From an uncultured Saprospiraceae bacterium (lineage in GTDB: Bacteria; Bacteroidota; Bacteroidia; Chitinophagales; Saprospiraceae): a stretch of DNA of 64,000 bases. The notes under the pieces are model-generated. The model saw only the letters and a list, made by a program, of their open reading frames with translations. It ran no database searches and was not told the origin of the DNA. The stretch spans positions 1 through 64,000 of the forward strand of contig CALLFA010000058.1 in the NCBI GenBank assembly GCA_937997635.1. Reading direction: 5' to 3'. The position numbers and the translations under genes are program-made. Positions 25,492 through 35,019 of this stretch are shown piece after piece. The first letter of the stretch is position 1. The number at the start of each line of letters is the position of its first letter.

Positions 25492-27909
25492 TTATACAAC
25501 TGATTCTGATAGAGTATTACTATCAAACCGCCGAGGATATGCCTCCCTCATCATCGTATAAATCTGCTCAAACACATGCATCACCTGAGGCTTGGAATAA
25601 TAATCACCATCATCACCATAAGGCGGCCGACATTCTTTTGCAGAAATAGTGATGGGCGCAGAGTCTAAATGAGTAAATCCTTTCTGTACTTCGACTACCT
25701 GTTGGTACATGTAAGCAGTTGTGCCACCAGGGACATCTTCGTCAAGAAAAACAATTCTGTTGGTCTTCTTTAGACTATTTAGAATCTCATGTTCGGTATC
25801 AAAGGGCATGAGTGTTTGTACATCTATCAATTCCACAGATATGCCTCTTTTTTGTAACAACTCAGTAGCTTTAGCTCCAATTGCCACACAAGCACCATAG
25901 GTGACCAACGTGACATCTGTACCAGCCTTCATGATGTCAACCTTGCCTAAAGGAACGGTGAACTCTCCTGGATTTGCTGGCAACTGTTCTTTTTTGCGAT
26001 AAGCATTTAACACTTCAATAATGATGGCTGGATCGTCTCCTTTTAATAAGGTGTTGTACATACCAGCCGCTTGTGTCATGTTCCTTGGTGTGCAAATGTG
26101 TATGCCCCGCATAGAGTTTAGCAACATGGCAGTGGGCGAACCAGAATGCCAAATGCCTTCCAGTCTGTGTCCTCTCGTACGGATGATCGCTGGAGCTATC
26201 TGCTGCCCATTGCTCCGATAGCGTAGTGTGGCAAGATCATCAGCAAGTGGTGACATGGCATAGTGTATGTAATCCACATACTGGATCTCTGCTATCGGAC
26301 GCATGCCTCGCATTGCCATGCCGATGGCTTGACCGACAATTGTCCATTCTCTAATGCCAGTATCAAAAATCCGATTTTCACCATATTTGGCTTGCAATCC
26401 TGCCATTGACTGGTTGACGCCTCCAATTTTACCCAAGTCTTCTCCAAAGGCATAGAGGTTGTCGTATTTTTTAAACAGGCAATCAAAATTGGCTTTCAGT
26501 ATTTCAGAACCATTAACCATTGGAGAGTCATCATCATATTCAGCTTCAATAATGCCAACTTTCAACGGAGACTTTTCAGTTTCACTGTATAAATGTTTCT
26601 CGTATTTCCCTGCTAGTAAATGACTGTATCGTCGATGCCAATTTTTTAGTTTGTTTAAATGCTCTGCGTCAATATCGATCGATAGCATTAATACAGTCTC
26701 CGCGTGATTGAGTAAATCACTAATGACAGGATGATGGAATTCTTTTATGTCTTCCAAAAAGCGAATTAATTCAAATTCATCTTTTGCCTTTGGCTTTAAT
26801 TCGTCGTAAATCAATTCTAATTCAGCAAGTCCTTTATTCACTTGTTTAGTGGCTTTTGACCACGCAGTTTTAATTTCGGCTTTTACTTCTTTTTGCCAAA
26901 CTGATTTCTTTTCATTTAATTCTTGCTGGGTTAATTCGGTGTTGGCTATAATCCAAGATTCAAATTGTGTGTTGCAATCGTATTTTGCTTCCCAGGCTAA
27001 ACGCTCTTTAGATTTATAGCGATTGTGTGATCCTGAAGTAGAATGGCCATTCGGCTGTGTACATTCTTTGATGTGGAAGACGGCAGGGTTGTTGGTGTCT
27101 CGCACTTTGTTAAACCCTTCCGTAAAAACTTGATTGAGTTCTTCGTAGTTCCAGCCACGTGCGGTATAGATATAAGCACCTTCACCTGCATCATTAATTC
27201 TGAATCCTTCGAGAATCTCTGAAATACTTTCTTTGGTGGTTTGGTGTTTCGTCGGCACAGAGATGCCATGACCATCATCATAAATGACATAGATCATAGG
27301 GACTTTCATCACGCAAGCGGCATTTAATGCTTCGAAGAATACACCTTCTGAAGTAGTCGCATCTCCGACGGTACACACACTAAGTTCATTTCCGTTCTTG
27401 GTAAATAAATCTGCCTGATGTTGATGAGGGTTTTGCTTATACCTTTGTGAAGCTAATGCTATACCAAGAGCATGAGTGACATTTCCTGCCAAAGGGGCAA
27501 GACCTGAAGCAACATTAATTGAATTGGTGTGATCAATCCATTTTCCTTCTGAATCGATAAAAGCTGTGGCGAAATGATTGTTCATTTGTCTGCCGCCAGA
27601 GAATGGATCGTTTTCTTCGTCACTGTATAAGGCAGCAAACAAATCACTGACACTACAGAGGCCAGTCGCCAACATAAACGTTTGATCTCTGTAATAGCCT
27701 GAATAATAATCGCCAGGGTTCATGGCTTTGGCCAAACAGACTTGTGCCAATTCTTTGCCGCCTCCTTCAATACCAAATTTTGCCTTGCCATTCAATACCT
27801 CTTTGCGAATGGCATTACTCGCATATCTGCTTTTCCAGCAAAATTCCAAATCTGTCAGACTTGTTTTCAGTTGGTCTGATGGGATCAATGGTTGGGTTGA
27901 GGTATTCAC
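25492..27909 (-). CDS. Fused E1 alpha/beta subunit of 2-oxoacid (branched-chain) dehydrogenase
   Basis: This is an 805-residue fusion typical of Bacteroidota. The N-terminal half is the alpha subunit, with the thiamine-diphosphate site GDATTSEGVFFEALN and NGHSTSGSHNRYK-like phosphorylation-loop region. The C-terminal half (from about residue 450) is the beta subunit (ENRIFDTGIREWTIVGQAIG, GMRPIAEIQYVDY, DVTLVTYGACV). The enzyme decarboxylates branched-chain 2-oxoacids and hands the acyl group to an E2 lipoyl protein, feeding acyl-CoA and branched fatty-acid synthesis. No E2 or E3 gene is nearby. A TetR regulator is divergent from it, with a palindromic operator between them, so regulation by that protein is likely. 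Confidence 0.92.
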   Translation of the reverse strand: MNTSTQPLIPSDQLKTSLTDLEFCWKSRYASNAIRKEVLNGKAKFGIEGGGKELAQVCLAKAMNPGDYYSGYYRDQTFMLATGLCSVSDLFAALYSDEENDPFSGGRQMNNHFATAFIDSEGKWIDHTNSINVASGLAPLAGNVTHALGIALASQRYKQNPHQHQADLFTKNGNELSVCTVGDATTSEGVFFEALNAACVMKVPMIYVIYDDGHGISVPTKHQTTKESISEILEGFRINDAGEGAYIYTARGWNYEELNQVFTEGFNKVRDTNNPAVFHIKECTQPNGHSTSGSHNRYKSKERLAWEAKYDCNTQFESWIIANTELTQQELNEKKSVWQKEVKAEIKTAWSKATKQVNKGLAELELIYDELKPKAKDEFELIRFLEDIKEFHHPVISDLLNHAETVLMLSIDIDAEHLNKLKNWHRRYSHLLAGKYEKHLYSETEKSPLKVGIIEAEYDDDSPMVNGSEILKANFDCLFKKYDNLYAFGEDLGKIGGVNQSMAGLQAKYGENRIFDTGIREWTIVGQAIGMAMRGMRPIAEIQYVDYIHYAMSPLADDLATLRYRSNGQQIAPAIIRTRGHRLEGIWHSGSPTAMLLNSMRGIHICTPRNMTQAAGMYNTLLKGDDPAIIIEVLNAYRKKEQLPANPGEFTVPLGKVDIMKAGTDVTLVTYGACVAIGAKATELLQKRGISVELIDVQTLMPFDTEHEILNSLKKTNRIVFLDEDVPGGTTAYMYQQVVEVQKGFTHLDSAPITISAKECRPPYGDDGDYYSKPQVMHVFEQIYTMMREAYPRRFDSNTLSESVV

Positions 27910-28096
27910 TGCTTTCTAGGGTTGAGATTTTAAACTGAATTGGTTTAGGTTCAGCATTTTCATAATGAGCCATTTGCTCAATATGATAAACACAAATTTA
28001 AAATAAATGTTGAATATATTCTATAAAATTTAGAAGATACTCAATTAATAGTCAATATTATTCTATTCCTTTGATTCTCAATAGATTTACCAATTG

Positions 28097-28115
28097 TCAC
28101 CTAATGGTTAGGTGA
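28097..28115. promoter_or_regulatory. TetR-type operator palindrome
   Basis: TCACCTAATGGTTAGGTGA is a perfect 8-bp inverted repeat with a 3-bp centre, of the length that TetR dimers bind. It lies 17 bp before the TetR start and 188 bp before the divergent E1 gene. The position would block the regulator's own promoter; control of the E1 gene is also possible. Confidence 0.8.
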
Positions 28116-28131
28116 GCATACGTATCAGAAT

Positions 28132-28788
28132 ATGAAGGATAAACAAGCAAAACGCAAACCTGGTCGGCCAAGCGAAAAGCAAGCTGTCAATACAGATAAT
28201 ATACTAAGATTAGCACTAAAAGCATTTGCTCGCGAGGGCTATGGAGGAGTGAGTCTCAATAGTTTGGCAAAAGAAGTCGGTGTCGCTGATTCTAATTTAC
28301 ACTACCACTTTGGCTCTAAAGAGGAGATGTGGAAGAGTGCCTTAAATCTTGTCGGAGGCGAAATAGTCAAAGAGTTAGAAAATCTATCTCGCTTGATCAA
28401 AGACCTTGATGGTATTCAACAAATGAAATTGTTCAATAAACAGCTTGTATATGTTTCTGCCCGTTACCCGGAATTTCAGCAGATTGTTGTGCAAGAAGTG
28501 TTTTCCAAATCTGACCGTTCGGAATGGTTGGTCAAACACCTACTAGGAAATATCTATCAATACGTGGATTCAATAAGGAAGGAAGAACAAAAGAAAGGAC
28601 GAATTAAAAAAGTGCCTAATGCAAATATGACCAGCTTTGTTATTGGGTCGATCACTACTTTATTCTCACGGTCGTACCAGATGCAAACCTTGTATGGATT
28701 AGATCCATTTGATGATGAGGAGGTCGAGCGTCATGCCGAGATAATGAATGATTTATTGTTTAATGGAATGTTGATTAAGAAGGAGTAA
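28132..28788 (+). CDS. TetR/AcrR-family transcriptional regulator
   Basis: This is a 218-residue regulator. The N-terminal basic tail (KRKPGRPSEKQ) precedes the TetR helix-turn-helix at residues about 22-68 (ILRLALKAFAREGYGGVSLN, then LAKEVGVADSNLHYHFGSKEEMW, the diagnostic Y-H-F-x-S-K-E). The C-terminal ligand-binding domain is all helical and not assignable to a ligand. A 19-bp perfect palindrome is placed just upstream. The divergent position to the fused E1 gene suggests control of branched-chain or fatty-acid metabolism, with an acyl-CoA-type ligand as one possibility. That is inference. Confidence 0.92.
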   Translation: MKDKQAKRKPGRPSEKQAVNTDNILRLALKAFAREGYGGVSLNSLAKEVGVADSNLHYHFGSKEEMWKSALNLVGGEIVKELENLSRLIKDLDGIQQMKLFNKQLVYVSARYPEFQQIVVQEVFSKSDRSEWLVKHLLGNIYQYVDSIRKEEQKKGRIKKVPNANMTSFVIGSITTLFSRSYQMQTLYGLDPFDDEEVERHAEIMNDLLFNGMLIKKE

Positions 28789-28796
28789 AGGTGGTA

Positions 28797-29131
28797 AAGG
28801 TCTGAACATAATTTATAAGATGGAAAGATATGCAAGATTAGGTCGGAACATGATTATAAGATGGAAAGGTTTGCAAGATGAAAAATGAAGATATTAACAA
28901 GTTGACTCACAAGAATATTGGGTGTGCAATGGTGCAGAACGTCTTCAATATCACAGAATATTTAATAAGAAACTGAAGCAGAAAACATCATGATCATCAT
29001 AAAATCTTACATATCCTGTTCAGACAGTTTCGGACAAGATGAAGGTCTGAACATAATTTATAAGATGGAAAGATATGCAAGATGAAAAATGAAGATATTA
29101 ACAAGTTGACTCATAAGAATATTGGGTGCGC
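28797..29131. repeat. Duplicated intergenic segment
   Basis: A segment of about 90 bp that starts AAGGTCTGAACATAATT occurs at 28797 and again at 29042-29131. In the first copy its initial 42 bp (28797-28838) is repeated once more in diverged form (28839-28880) before the shared part with AAAATGAAGATATTAAC, TTGACTCA and GAATATTGGGTG. No gene is visible in the 434 bp between 28789 and 29222. Confidence 0.9.
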
Positions 29132-29149
29132 AATAAATGCTTTATTCAA

Positions 29150-29182
29150 TTTGCGATTTCGTTTTAGTGTAATCTATTTTTG
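29150..29182 (+). promoter_or_regulatory. Bacteroidota-type promoter of the DUF1080 gene
   Basis: TTTG (29150-29153) is followed after 21 bp by TATTTTTG (29175-29182), which matches TAnnTTTG. Spacing is slightly longer than the usual 19. A start near 29189 would give a leader of about 34 nt before the ATG at 29223, which supports that start over the TTG at 29196. Confidence 0.5.
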
Positions 29183-29222
29183 GTAAATTACTGCTTTGTA
29201 TGAAACAATAAAATTCACACCG

Positions 29223-30146
29223 ATGTATTCGAAATTACTGCTATGTCTTGTTGGTTTATTATTCTGCCTATCTGGCACAGCTCAAGATGCCAAGACTTTA
29301 GAAGGCAAATGGAACCTCAAGATTACTGAAGAAGATAAAGAAGTACCGTCATGGTTGGAAATAAAACGCTCAGGGCACAGTACCCTAGTAGGACAATTCT
29401 GCTATAAATTCGGTAGTGCGAGGCCAGTATCTGAGGTGAAAGTAGTTAATGGAACATTCAGTTTTGCTATACCTGCACAATGGGAACCTAAAGGTTTTGA
29501 TATGCAAGTCCTAGGTATGTTGGATGGCAACCAATTAAAAGGAACACTCATTTATACTGATGGAAAATCTTATTCTTGGGTAGGTACTCGTGCACCAACA
29601 CTTGCATACGATGCAAATCCTAGTTGGGGCAAAGAACGAAAACTGTTCAATGGTCAAAACCTATCTGGCTGGACGGCTATGGGCGAAAATCAATGGGTAG
29701 TAGAAGATGGCATTTTGAAAAGCCCAAAGTCGGGTTCAAATATTGTCACTAATGATGAGTTTAGCGATTTCAAATTGCATGTCGAATTCAAATATCCAAA
29801 AGGTGGTAACAGTGGTGTTTATCTCAGAGGTCGCTATGAAGTGCAAATAGCTGATGACCACGGTAAAGAACCATCATCAATATATTTTGGTGCCATTTAT
29901 GGTCATCTCATACCCAATGAAATGGCAGCTAAACCGTCTGAGGAATGGCAATCCTATGACATTACATTAATCGGACGACGTGTAACCATTGTCGCTAATG
30001 GAAAAACAATCATCAGCGAGCAAAACATTCCTTCAATGACGGGTGGGGCATTAGACAATGATGAAGCTAGTCCTGGTCCGATTATGATACAAGGTGATCA
30101 TGGACCTATTGAATTGCGCAACATTAGGATTACGCCTGTGCTGTAG
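29223..30146 (+). CDS. Secreted DUF1080 (3-keto-disaccharide hydrolase-like) protein
   Basis: This is a 307-residue exported protein. Starting at the ATG of 29223 gives the signal peptide MYSKLLLCLVGLLFCLSGTAQ. Residues about 25-125 form a small beta domain (LEGKWNLKITEEDKEVPSWL). The C-terminal half is a DUF1080/concanavalin-like fold: LFNGQNLSGWTAMGENQW, then GGNSGVYLRGRYEVQI, then GPIMIQGDHGPIELRNI. Some DUF1080 proteins act as 3-keto-glycoside hydrolases in the periplasm, which is the likeliest role. No partner oxidoreductase is adjacent. It is a single-gene unit with its own promoter. Confidence 0.87.
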   Translation: MYSKLLLCLVGLLFCLSGTAQDAKTLEGKWNLKITEEDKEVPSWLEIKRSGHSTLVGQFCYKFGSARPVSEVKVVNGTFSFAIPAQWEPKGFDMQVLGMLDGNQLKGTLIYTDGKSYSWVGTRAPTLAYDANPSWGKERKLFNGQNLSGWTAMGENQWVVEDGILKSPKSGSNIVTNDEFSDFKLHVEFKYPKGGNSGVYLRGRYEVQIADDHGKEPSSIYFGAIYGHLIPNEMAAKPSEEWQSYDITLIGRRVTIVANGKTIISEQNIPSMTGGALDNDEASPGPIMIQGDHGPIELRNIRITPVL

Positions 30147-30219
30147 ATTTATTTTCAAATGAATGATCGAACTGGTGAGTTAGATAGGATTTAGATTTTG
30201 ACTAGGCTTCTTAAAATAA

Positions 30220-31455
30220 CTAAGATGGCTTGTAAGTAAACACGACATCTCCTGAAACTAAGCAGTTTTCGAAATCAATGCCATTGTATTTTCCTGTTGT
30301 TTTTGTATTGTCTTTTAAATAATATGTCTTAATGTTTATATCCAGTTGCAAAAATGGAGTAAGTCCACTTAAGTGCAATCTAATATTGAGAATGGAAGCA
30401 TTGTGGATTAATTGGATGTCATCTTTATTAATTAAAATGCCGGGATCGATTGAAGAGATTTTATAGTTATCGGGATTAATATGGATGTGTATTTCCGGAT
30501 TTTCTTTTTGGTTTGTTTCGAATTGGAAAATATAAGTGCCAGCAATTTTTTCGTATGTAGAATAGTAAGGGCTTTTTAATGAAATCTCCATTTTATTATT
30601 AGGGATCGTTATATCATTTTCTATTCTCTGATTTCTCAATTCTTGTGCTATATAACCTGGGACTTTTGCCTGATGAGATTTCTCAATCATTTCTTCTTTT
30701 GACATACATTTTTCTTGGATCGTTTTCACTGCGATCAATTTATTATTGATGTCGAAAGCAGAAAAAACACCTAATAGGAATTTACTTTTTGCAGGATCAC
30801 CATAACCTATATATACAATGTTTTCGCCAGAAGGGACCATTTTGCCATCAAGGAAGGTTCTTGTCTGAATATGTAAGGCATCATTTCTTTTCTTTATATC
30901 ACCATAATAAAGGAAGTATTTAAATGTACCATCGTCTTGAGGATACACGTAGTTATATTCTATTCGTTTCCAATCATCCTTGACAGTAACTTCTGATTTT
31001 ACTATTTCTTTGTATTCTCCAAAGTGATAAGAAACATAATAGTGAGGTTGTGTTTTCTTGTCTAATAAAATGAGATTTAGTTGTTTCTTTTTTTCTTGTT
31101 CGTCTTCCAATTTTTCATGGATATAAGACACGGCGGTCTCGTATCCCAGATACTCAAATAGAATATGGTTGTATGGTTTGTTGAGTTTTATGAATGGTTT
31201 TCCGCTTGAAAGTTCTCTTTTTTTGTCGTAGATGTATTTGCCATTTAAGGAAAGACCTGATAGTGTATCCAGTTCTTTTTTCAAGCTTGATTTTTTCTGA
31301 TCGTATGTTCCGAATCCAAAGATCTGACTGACCTTATTGTTGAGTATGCCTGGGTTATCAGCTTCTAGTTTATCTAGTAAATCACTCAATAAAATGTTAA
31401 AGCAAAAAGAAGTGAGTTGAATGGTATTGGCACTGATTTTCTGATTTTCCGACAT
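30220..31455 (-). CDS. Unknown 411-residue cytoplasmic protein
   Basis: I do not recognise this protein. It has no signal peptide or transmembrane segment. The N-terminal 120 residues are helical and Lys/Leu-rich (SLKKELDTLSGLSLNGKYIYDKK). The middle and C-terminal parts are rich in beta strands (KYFLYYGDIKKRNDALHIQT and ENPEIHIHINPDNYKI), giving the feel of a ligand-sensing beta domain. No nuclease, kinase, TIR or protease motif is visible. It is a single gene, convergent with the DUF1080 gene and divergent from the TonB receptor 110 bp away. Confidence 0.75.
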   Translation of the reverse strand: MSENQKISANTIQLTSFCFNILLSDLLDKLEADNPGILNNKVSQIFGFGTYDQKKSSLKKELDTLSGLSLNGKYIYDKKRELSSGKPFIKLNKPYNHILFEYLGYETAVSYIHEKLEDEQEKKKQLNLILLDKKTQPHYYVSYHFGEYKEIVKSEVTVKDDWKRIEYNYVYPQDDGTFKYFLYYGDIKKRNDALHIQTRTFLDGKMVPSGENIVYIGYGDPAKSKFLLGVFSAFDINNKLIAVKTIQEKCMSKEEMIEKSHQAKVPGYIAQELRNQRIENDITIPNNKMEISLKSPYYSTYEKIAGTYIFQFETNQKENPEIHIHINPDNYKISSIDPGILINKDDIQLIHNASILNIRLHLSGLTPFLQLDINIKTYYLKDNTKTTGKYNGIDFENCLVSGDVVFTYKPS

Positions 31456-31565
31456 ATTCCTGATAGATGATATGAATTCAACTGGAATATACTATTATTT
31501 AAAAAGAATTGGAAAAAAATTAATCTTTCCTATGTTCATGCCATTTAGCTATAATCTAGATTATT

Positions 31566-33938
31566 ATGAAACACTTACTTATTGCATCACTCATTATATG
31601 TAGTGCACAATTGGTTGGTCAAGATGTCTCCATTTTTGGTAATGTTGCAGATTCCAATGGAGATCCTCTCATTGGAGCAACTATTCTAGAAAAGGAAACA
31701 AATAATGGAACAGTGTCGGATTTCAATGGTAATTATGAATTGACAGTAGGAAGTAATTCAATTGTAAGTGTTTCTTATACAGGATATGAAATACAAGAAT
31801 TAGCCGTCAATAGCTCAGGAAGATTAAATGTGATACTGAACGAGAATGCCGAACTGCTGAGTGAAGTTGTGGTTACTGGCTTTTCGGGAGTCATCGGTAG
31901 GGCTAGAAAAAGAGTGGAATCTATCCAAAACATACCAGAATCAGTGACTGCCTTAAATAGTGAAGGGATTGAAAAGGCTGGTATCAGCAATGTTTCAGAC
32001 TTTGCAGAATTAGTACCAAATATGAAATTGAGCGAATCTCAAGCGCCTGGAGTGAATTTTCTAATCGTACGTGGTATACCACAAATTAGAAATGCAGATG
32101 CTCCTGTTGCTTTTGTGATTGACGGGGTAACCATACCAGACCCAGCATTGCTTAACCAAGAAGTTTTTGATCTTGCGCTTATAGAGGCAGTTAAGGGGCC
32201 ACAAGGTGCTCTGTATGGAAAAAACGCCATCGGAGGCGCCATTAATATTTATTCGAAAGAGCCTACGAATAACTATAGAAATAATGTAAAGGTTGGAGTT
32301 GGTAATGGTGGTCATTTTTCTGGCCAGATTGTGTCATCTGGACCATTAGCAGAAGATAAAGCGTTTTACAGGCTGTCAGGAAAGTATCAAAATTTTAATG
32401 GCCTATTAACAAACGAATTTTTAGATGAGAGAGTTGATTTCAGTAGAGACCTCAATTTGCGAGGACAAATTTTACTCACTCCGTCAGACAAGTTTAAAGC
32501 AACTGCAACACTTCAATACATGAATACTAATGCAGGTGCCACCTACTATGCCATAAGTCCTGCAAGTATTGGAACTGGTGGACTATTAGAACCAATTGAT
32601 CCAAACCCAACTGATGAGAACAGCATTATTTTTCAAGATCAAATTGGAAATGCAGATCTGGCAAATCTATTTGGAAGTTTAAATCTTCAATACAATTTAG
32701 GTGAAGTCAAATTGCAGAGTGTGACGTCTTTTAATTCTGTGGATAGGAACACCACAGGAGATCTTGATTTTACAGAAGAGCCATTTGATTTAGCCAATCC
32801 TTTTGTTGATTTTTTTGGATTAGATCAAGGAGAGTTTAATAATACAAGATCATTTAATCAAGAATTGAGGTTATCTAATACCAATAGTGCATCAAGGATT
32901 GATTGGAATTTAGGTGGGTTTTTTCAAAATGTAGAAAGAGACTTTTTTCAGTCCGATTTGACATTAAGTGATGATTTTGCCGTGACTGATAATACAATTA
33001 ATTTTAATACAGTTGCATTTTTTGGTGTCTTGGATTATAAACTTACGGATAAGCTTACAGCTTCCTTTGGAGCACGATTTGACATCGATAATTTTGAACA
33101 AGAAGACCGATTGCCAATTCTGTTTGGGGAGCCAGAAGCAATCATTAATGAACGAGGTGATAATGTCTTCCAACCTAAGTTTTCATTGAGCTACCAAGTA
33201 AAAGAAAATATTTTACTTTATTATAATTATGGTTTAGGATACCGAGCAGGTGGTTTTAATCCTCAAGTCACAGATTTATATAATTTAGATTTTAGAAAAG
33301 AAACGTCGGACAATTTTGAAGTTGGCTTTAAGTCTTCTTTCTGGGGTAATCGATTTTTATTAAATGGCTCTGCTTTTTTCTCTAACTTTAAAGATCGACA
33401 ACAATTTGCTATTGAGCCAGAGTTTTTTATTCCAGGGAATTTTAATTATGAAGAGAGTTCAATTTTAGGATTTGAATTTGATTCTAAAATAAGATTTTCA
33501 AAATACTTAGATGTTTTATTTAGCTACGGTTTTGTAGATTCTAAAATTGATCAAGGTGGGACTACTGGTGGTGACAATGGTAACGCTACAAACCTAAATG
33601 AATTTAATGGAAATATTACCTCTTTTGTGCCTAGAAGTAATTTCAATTTGGGACTTGCCTCAAGTTTCGATGTTGCTGCAAATGCTAGCTTGGATATAAA
33701 TATAAATCTAAATGGAACTGGTAAGATTTATTGGTCCGATTTTAATGAAGACAGCAGTACGTCTGATGGATATCAATTACTTGACGCTAGAGTCACTTAT
33801 AATGTCGATAAACTGAGTTTTTCACTTTGGGGTAAAAATCTTTTGAATCAGCAATATTATTTGGAGTTAGATCCATTTGGTTTTGGATGGAGAGGAAGGC
33901 CTGCAACAGTAGGCTTGACAGTAGGATACGATTTTTAA
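31566..33938 (+). CDS. TonB-dependent receptor
   Basis: This is a 790-residue outer-membrane transporter. A signal peptide (MKHLLIASLIICSAQLVGQ) is followed by a carboxypeptidase-regulatory-like domain (about 22-95, GNVADSNGDPLIGATILEKE), the TonB-box-like LSEVVVTGF and the plug (residues about 110-215; VKGPQGALYGKNAIGGAINI). A 22-strand barrel ends in VGLTVGYDF with a C-terminal Phe. Its size is that of ligand-specific receptors rather than SusC (about 1000). It is 19 bp before a NicX/M29-like enzyme and a NCS1 permease, so the ligand is probably a small nitrogen heterocycle or similar compound. This is inference from context. Confidence 0.92.
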   Translation: MKHLLIASLIICSAQLVGQDVSIFGNVADSNGDPLIGATILEKETNNGTVSDFNGNYELTVGSNSIVSVSYTGYEIQELAVNSSGRLNVILNENAELLSEVVVTGFSGVIGRARKRVESIQNIPESVTALNSEGIEKAGISNVSDFAELVPNMKLSESQAPGVNFLIVRGIPQIRNADAPVAFVIDGVTIPDPALLNQEVFDLALIEAVKGPQGALYGKNAIGGAINIYSKEPTNNYRNNVKVGVGNGGHFSGQIVSSGPLAEDKAFYRLSGKYQNFNGLLTNEFLDERVDFSRDLNLRGQILLTPSDKFKATATLQYMNTNAGATYYAISPASIGTGGLLEPIDPNPTDENSIIFQDQIGNADLANLFGSLNLQYNLGEVKLQSVTSFNSVDRNTTGDLDFTEEPFDLANPFVDFFGLDQGEFNNTRSFNQELRLSNTNSASRIDWNLGGFFQNVERDFFQSDLTLSDDFAVTDNTINFNTVAFFGVLDYKLTDKLTASFGARFDIDNFEQEDRLPILFGEPEAIINERGDNVFQPKFSLSYQVKENILLYYNYGLGYRAGGFNPQVTDLYNLDFRKETSDNFEVGFKSSFWGNRFLLNGSAFFSNFKDRQQFAIEPEFFIPGNFNYEESSILGFEFDSKIRFSKYLDVLFSYGFVDSKIDQGGTTGGDNGNATNLNEFNGNITSFVPRSNFNLGLASSFDVAANASLDININLNGTGKIYWSDFNEDSSTSDGYQLLDARVTYNVDKLSFSLWGKNLLNQQYYLELDPFGFGWRGRPATVGLTVGYDF

Positions 33939-33957
33939 TAAACAGTAAAGTCTAGAA

Positions 33958-35016
33958 ATGTCATCATCAGAAATACAAAGCCTGGAGAAAATAGCCGAGG
34001 TGCTTATTCATGACATGTTCAACGTACAGCAAGGCGAAACTGTAGCCATTACTGTCGACAAAGGATCGTACATGGATATTGCGCAATCGCTTTTTGATAA
34101 AATCAAAGATGCTTGTGGACTTCCAATGATTATAAATATCCCAGTAGGAAGAGGCGATTCGGAAGTTGGTATGCCTGATTGGCCAGTTTCTCCATTATTG
34201 GCTGCTTTAAACAATGTAGACATATGGATAGAAATGAATTCAGTAGTTCTGTTGTATTCTACTATCTGGGAAACAGTCATGCGAGAAAATAAAAAGATGA
34301 GGTATTTAATCCTTGGCCACAGTACAGCTGATTCTTTAGAAAGAGTCTTGACAGGATATAATATCTCAGACTTAGGTAAGTTATTGAATCGTATAATGGA
34401 AATGGCGCGGTCTACAAATGTGGTTCGCGTCACAAATAAAAATGGAACTGATATTACATATCTGACAGACCCAGCACATGCATTAGATATTGACGATGGT
34501 GATTATACGAAACCTATATTCGGAACAGCCCCTGGGTACGTAAATATTGTTCCAAAGGTTGGGACAATGGAAGGCAGAATTGTATTTGACCAATTGCAAA
34601 ACACAAAAATATTTGATAAAAAAGAACGTTTGACATTGACGATGAAGGAGGGTGAAATTATTGATGTTAGTGGATCTTCGGAGGTAGATCATTTTAGAAA
34701 ATATTTAGAATCTTTTGATGATCCTAATATGTATAAGATTTCTCATCACATGATTGGATTAAATCCTGGTGTTAAATCATTGGTGGGTGAAATTGTAGAA
34801 GACGAAAGAGTGTGGGGTGGAAGCGATTTTGGATTTGGCTATACCAGTCCTATAGACATGCCACCTCATGGTCAAATAGCCAAATCTCATTTTGATGGCA
34901 TTATTGTAGACACTACAATTTATTTTGATGATGTTAAAATTATAGAGGATGGGAATATTTGTCATCCTTCACTTGTGCCAATTGCTGAGTCATTGATGAA
35001 TGGAGTCAACGCATAA
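33958..35016 (+). CDS. M29 aminopeptidase / NicX-like metalloenzyme
   Basis: This is a 352-residue cytoplasmic enzyme of the leucyl aminopeptidase T (M29)/2,5-dihydroxypyridine dioxygenase (NicX) superfamily. The metal-ligand region is in the C-terminal third: LVGEIVEDERVWGG (Glu), then MPPHGQIAKSHFDGIIVDTT (His, His, Asp), matching the order in both subfamilies. Peptide hydrolysis and ring-opening oxygenation are both possible. The location between a TonB receptor (19 bp) and a NCS1 nucleobase/hydantoin-type permease (3 bp) makes a heterocycle-degrading NicX-like role attractive, but this cannot be decided by sequence reading alone. Confidence 0.8.
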   Translation: MSSSEIQSLEKIAEVLIHDMFNVQQGETVAITVDKGSYMDIAQSLFDKIKDACGLPMIINIPVGRGDSEVGMPDWPVSPLLAALNNVDIWIEMNSVVLLYSTIWETVMRENKKMRYLILGHSTADSLERVLTGYNISDLGKLLNRIMEMARSTNVVRVTNKNGTDITYLTDPAHALDIDDGDYTKPIFGTAPGYVNIVPKVGTMEGRIVFDQLQNTKIFDKKERLTLTMKEGEIIDVSGSSEVDHFRKYLESFDDPNMYKISHHMIGLNPGVKSLVGEIVEDERVWGGSDFGFGYTSPIDMPPHGQIAKSHFDGIIVDTTIYFDDVKIIEDGNICHPSLVPIAESLMNGVNA

Positions 35017-35019
35017 ACA

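Noticed and set aside
27993-28000. TAAATTTG on the minus strand as promoter of the fused E1 gene
   Set aside because: It matches the -7 box, but no TTG is found at 18-21 bp upstream; too weak to list as a feature.
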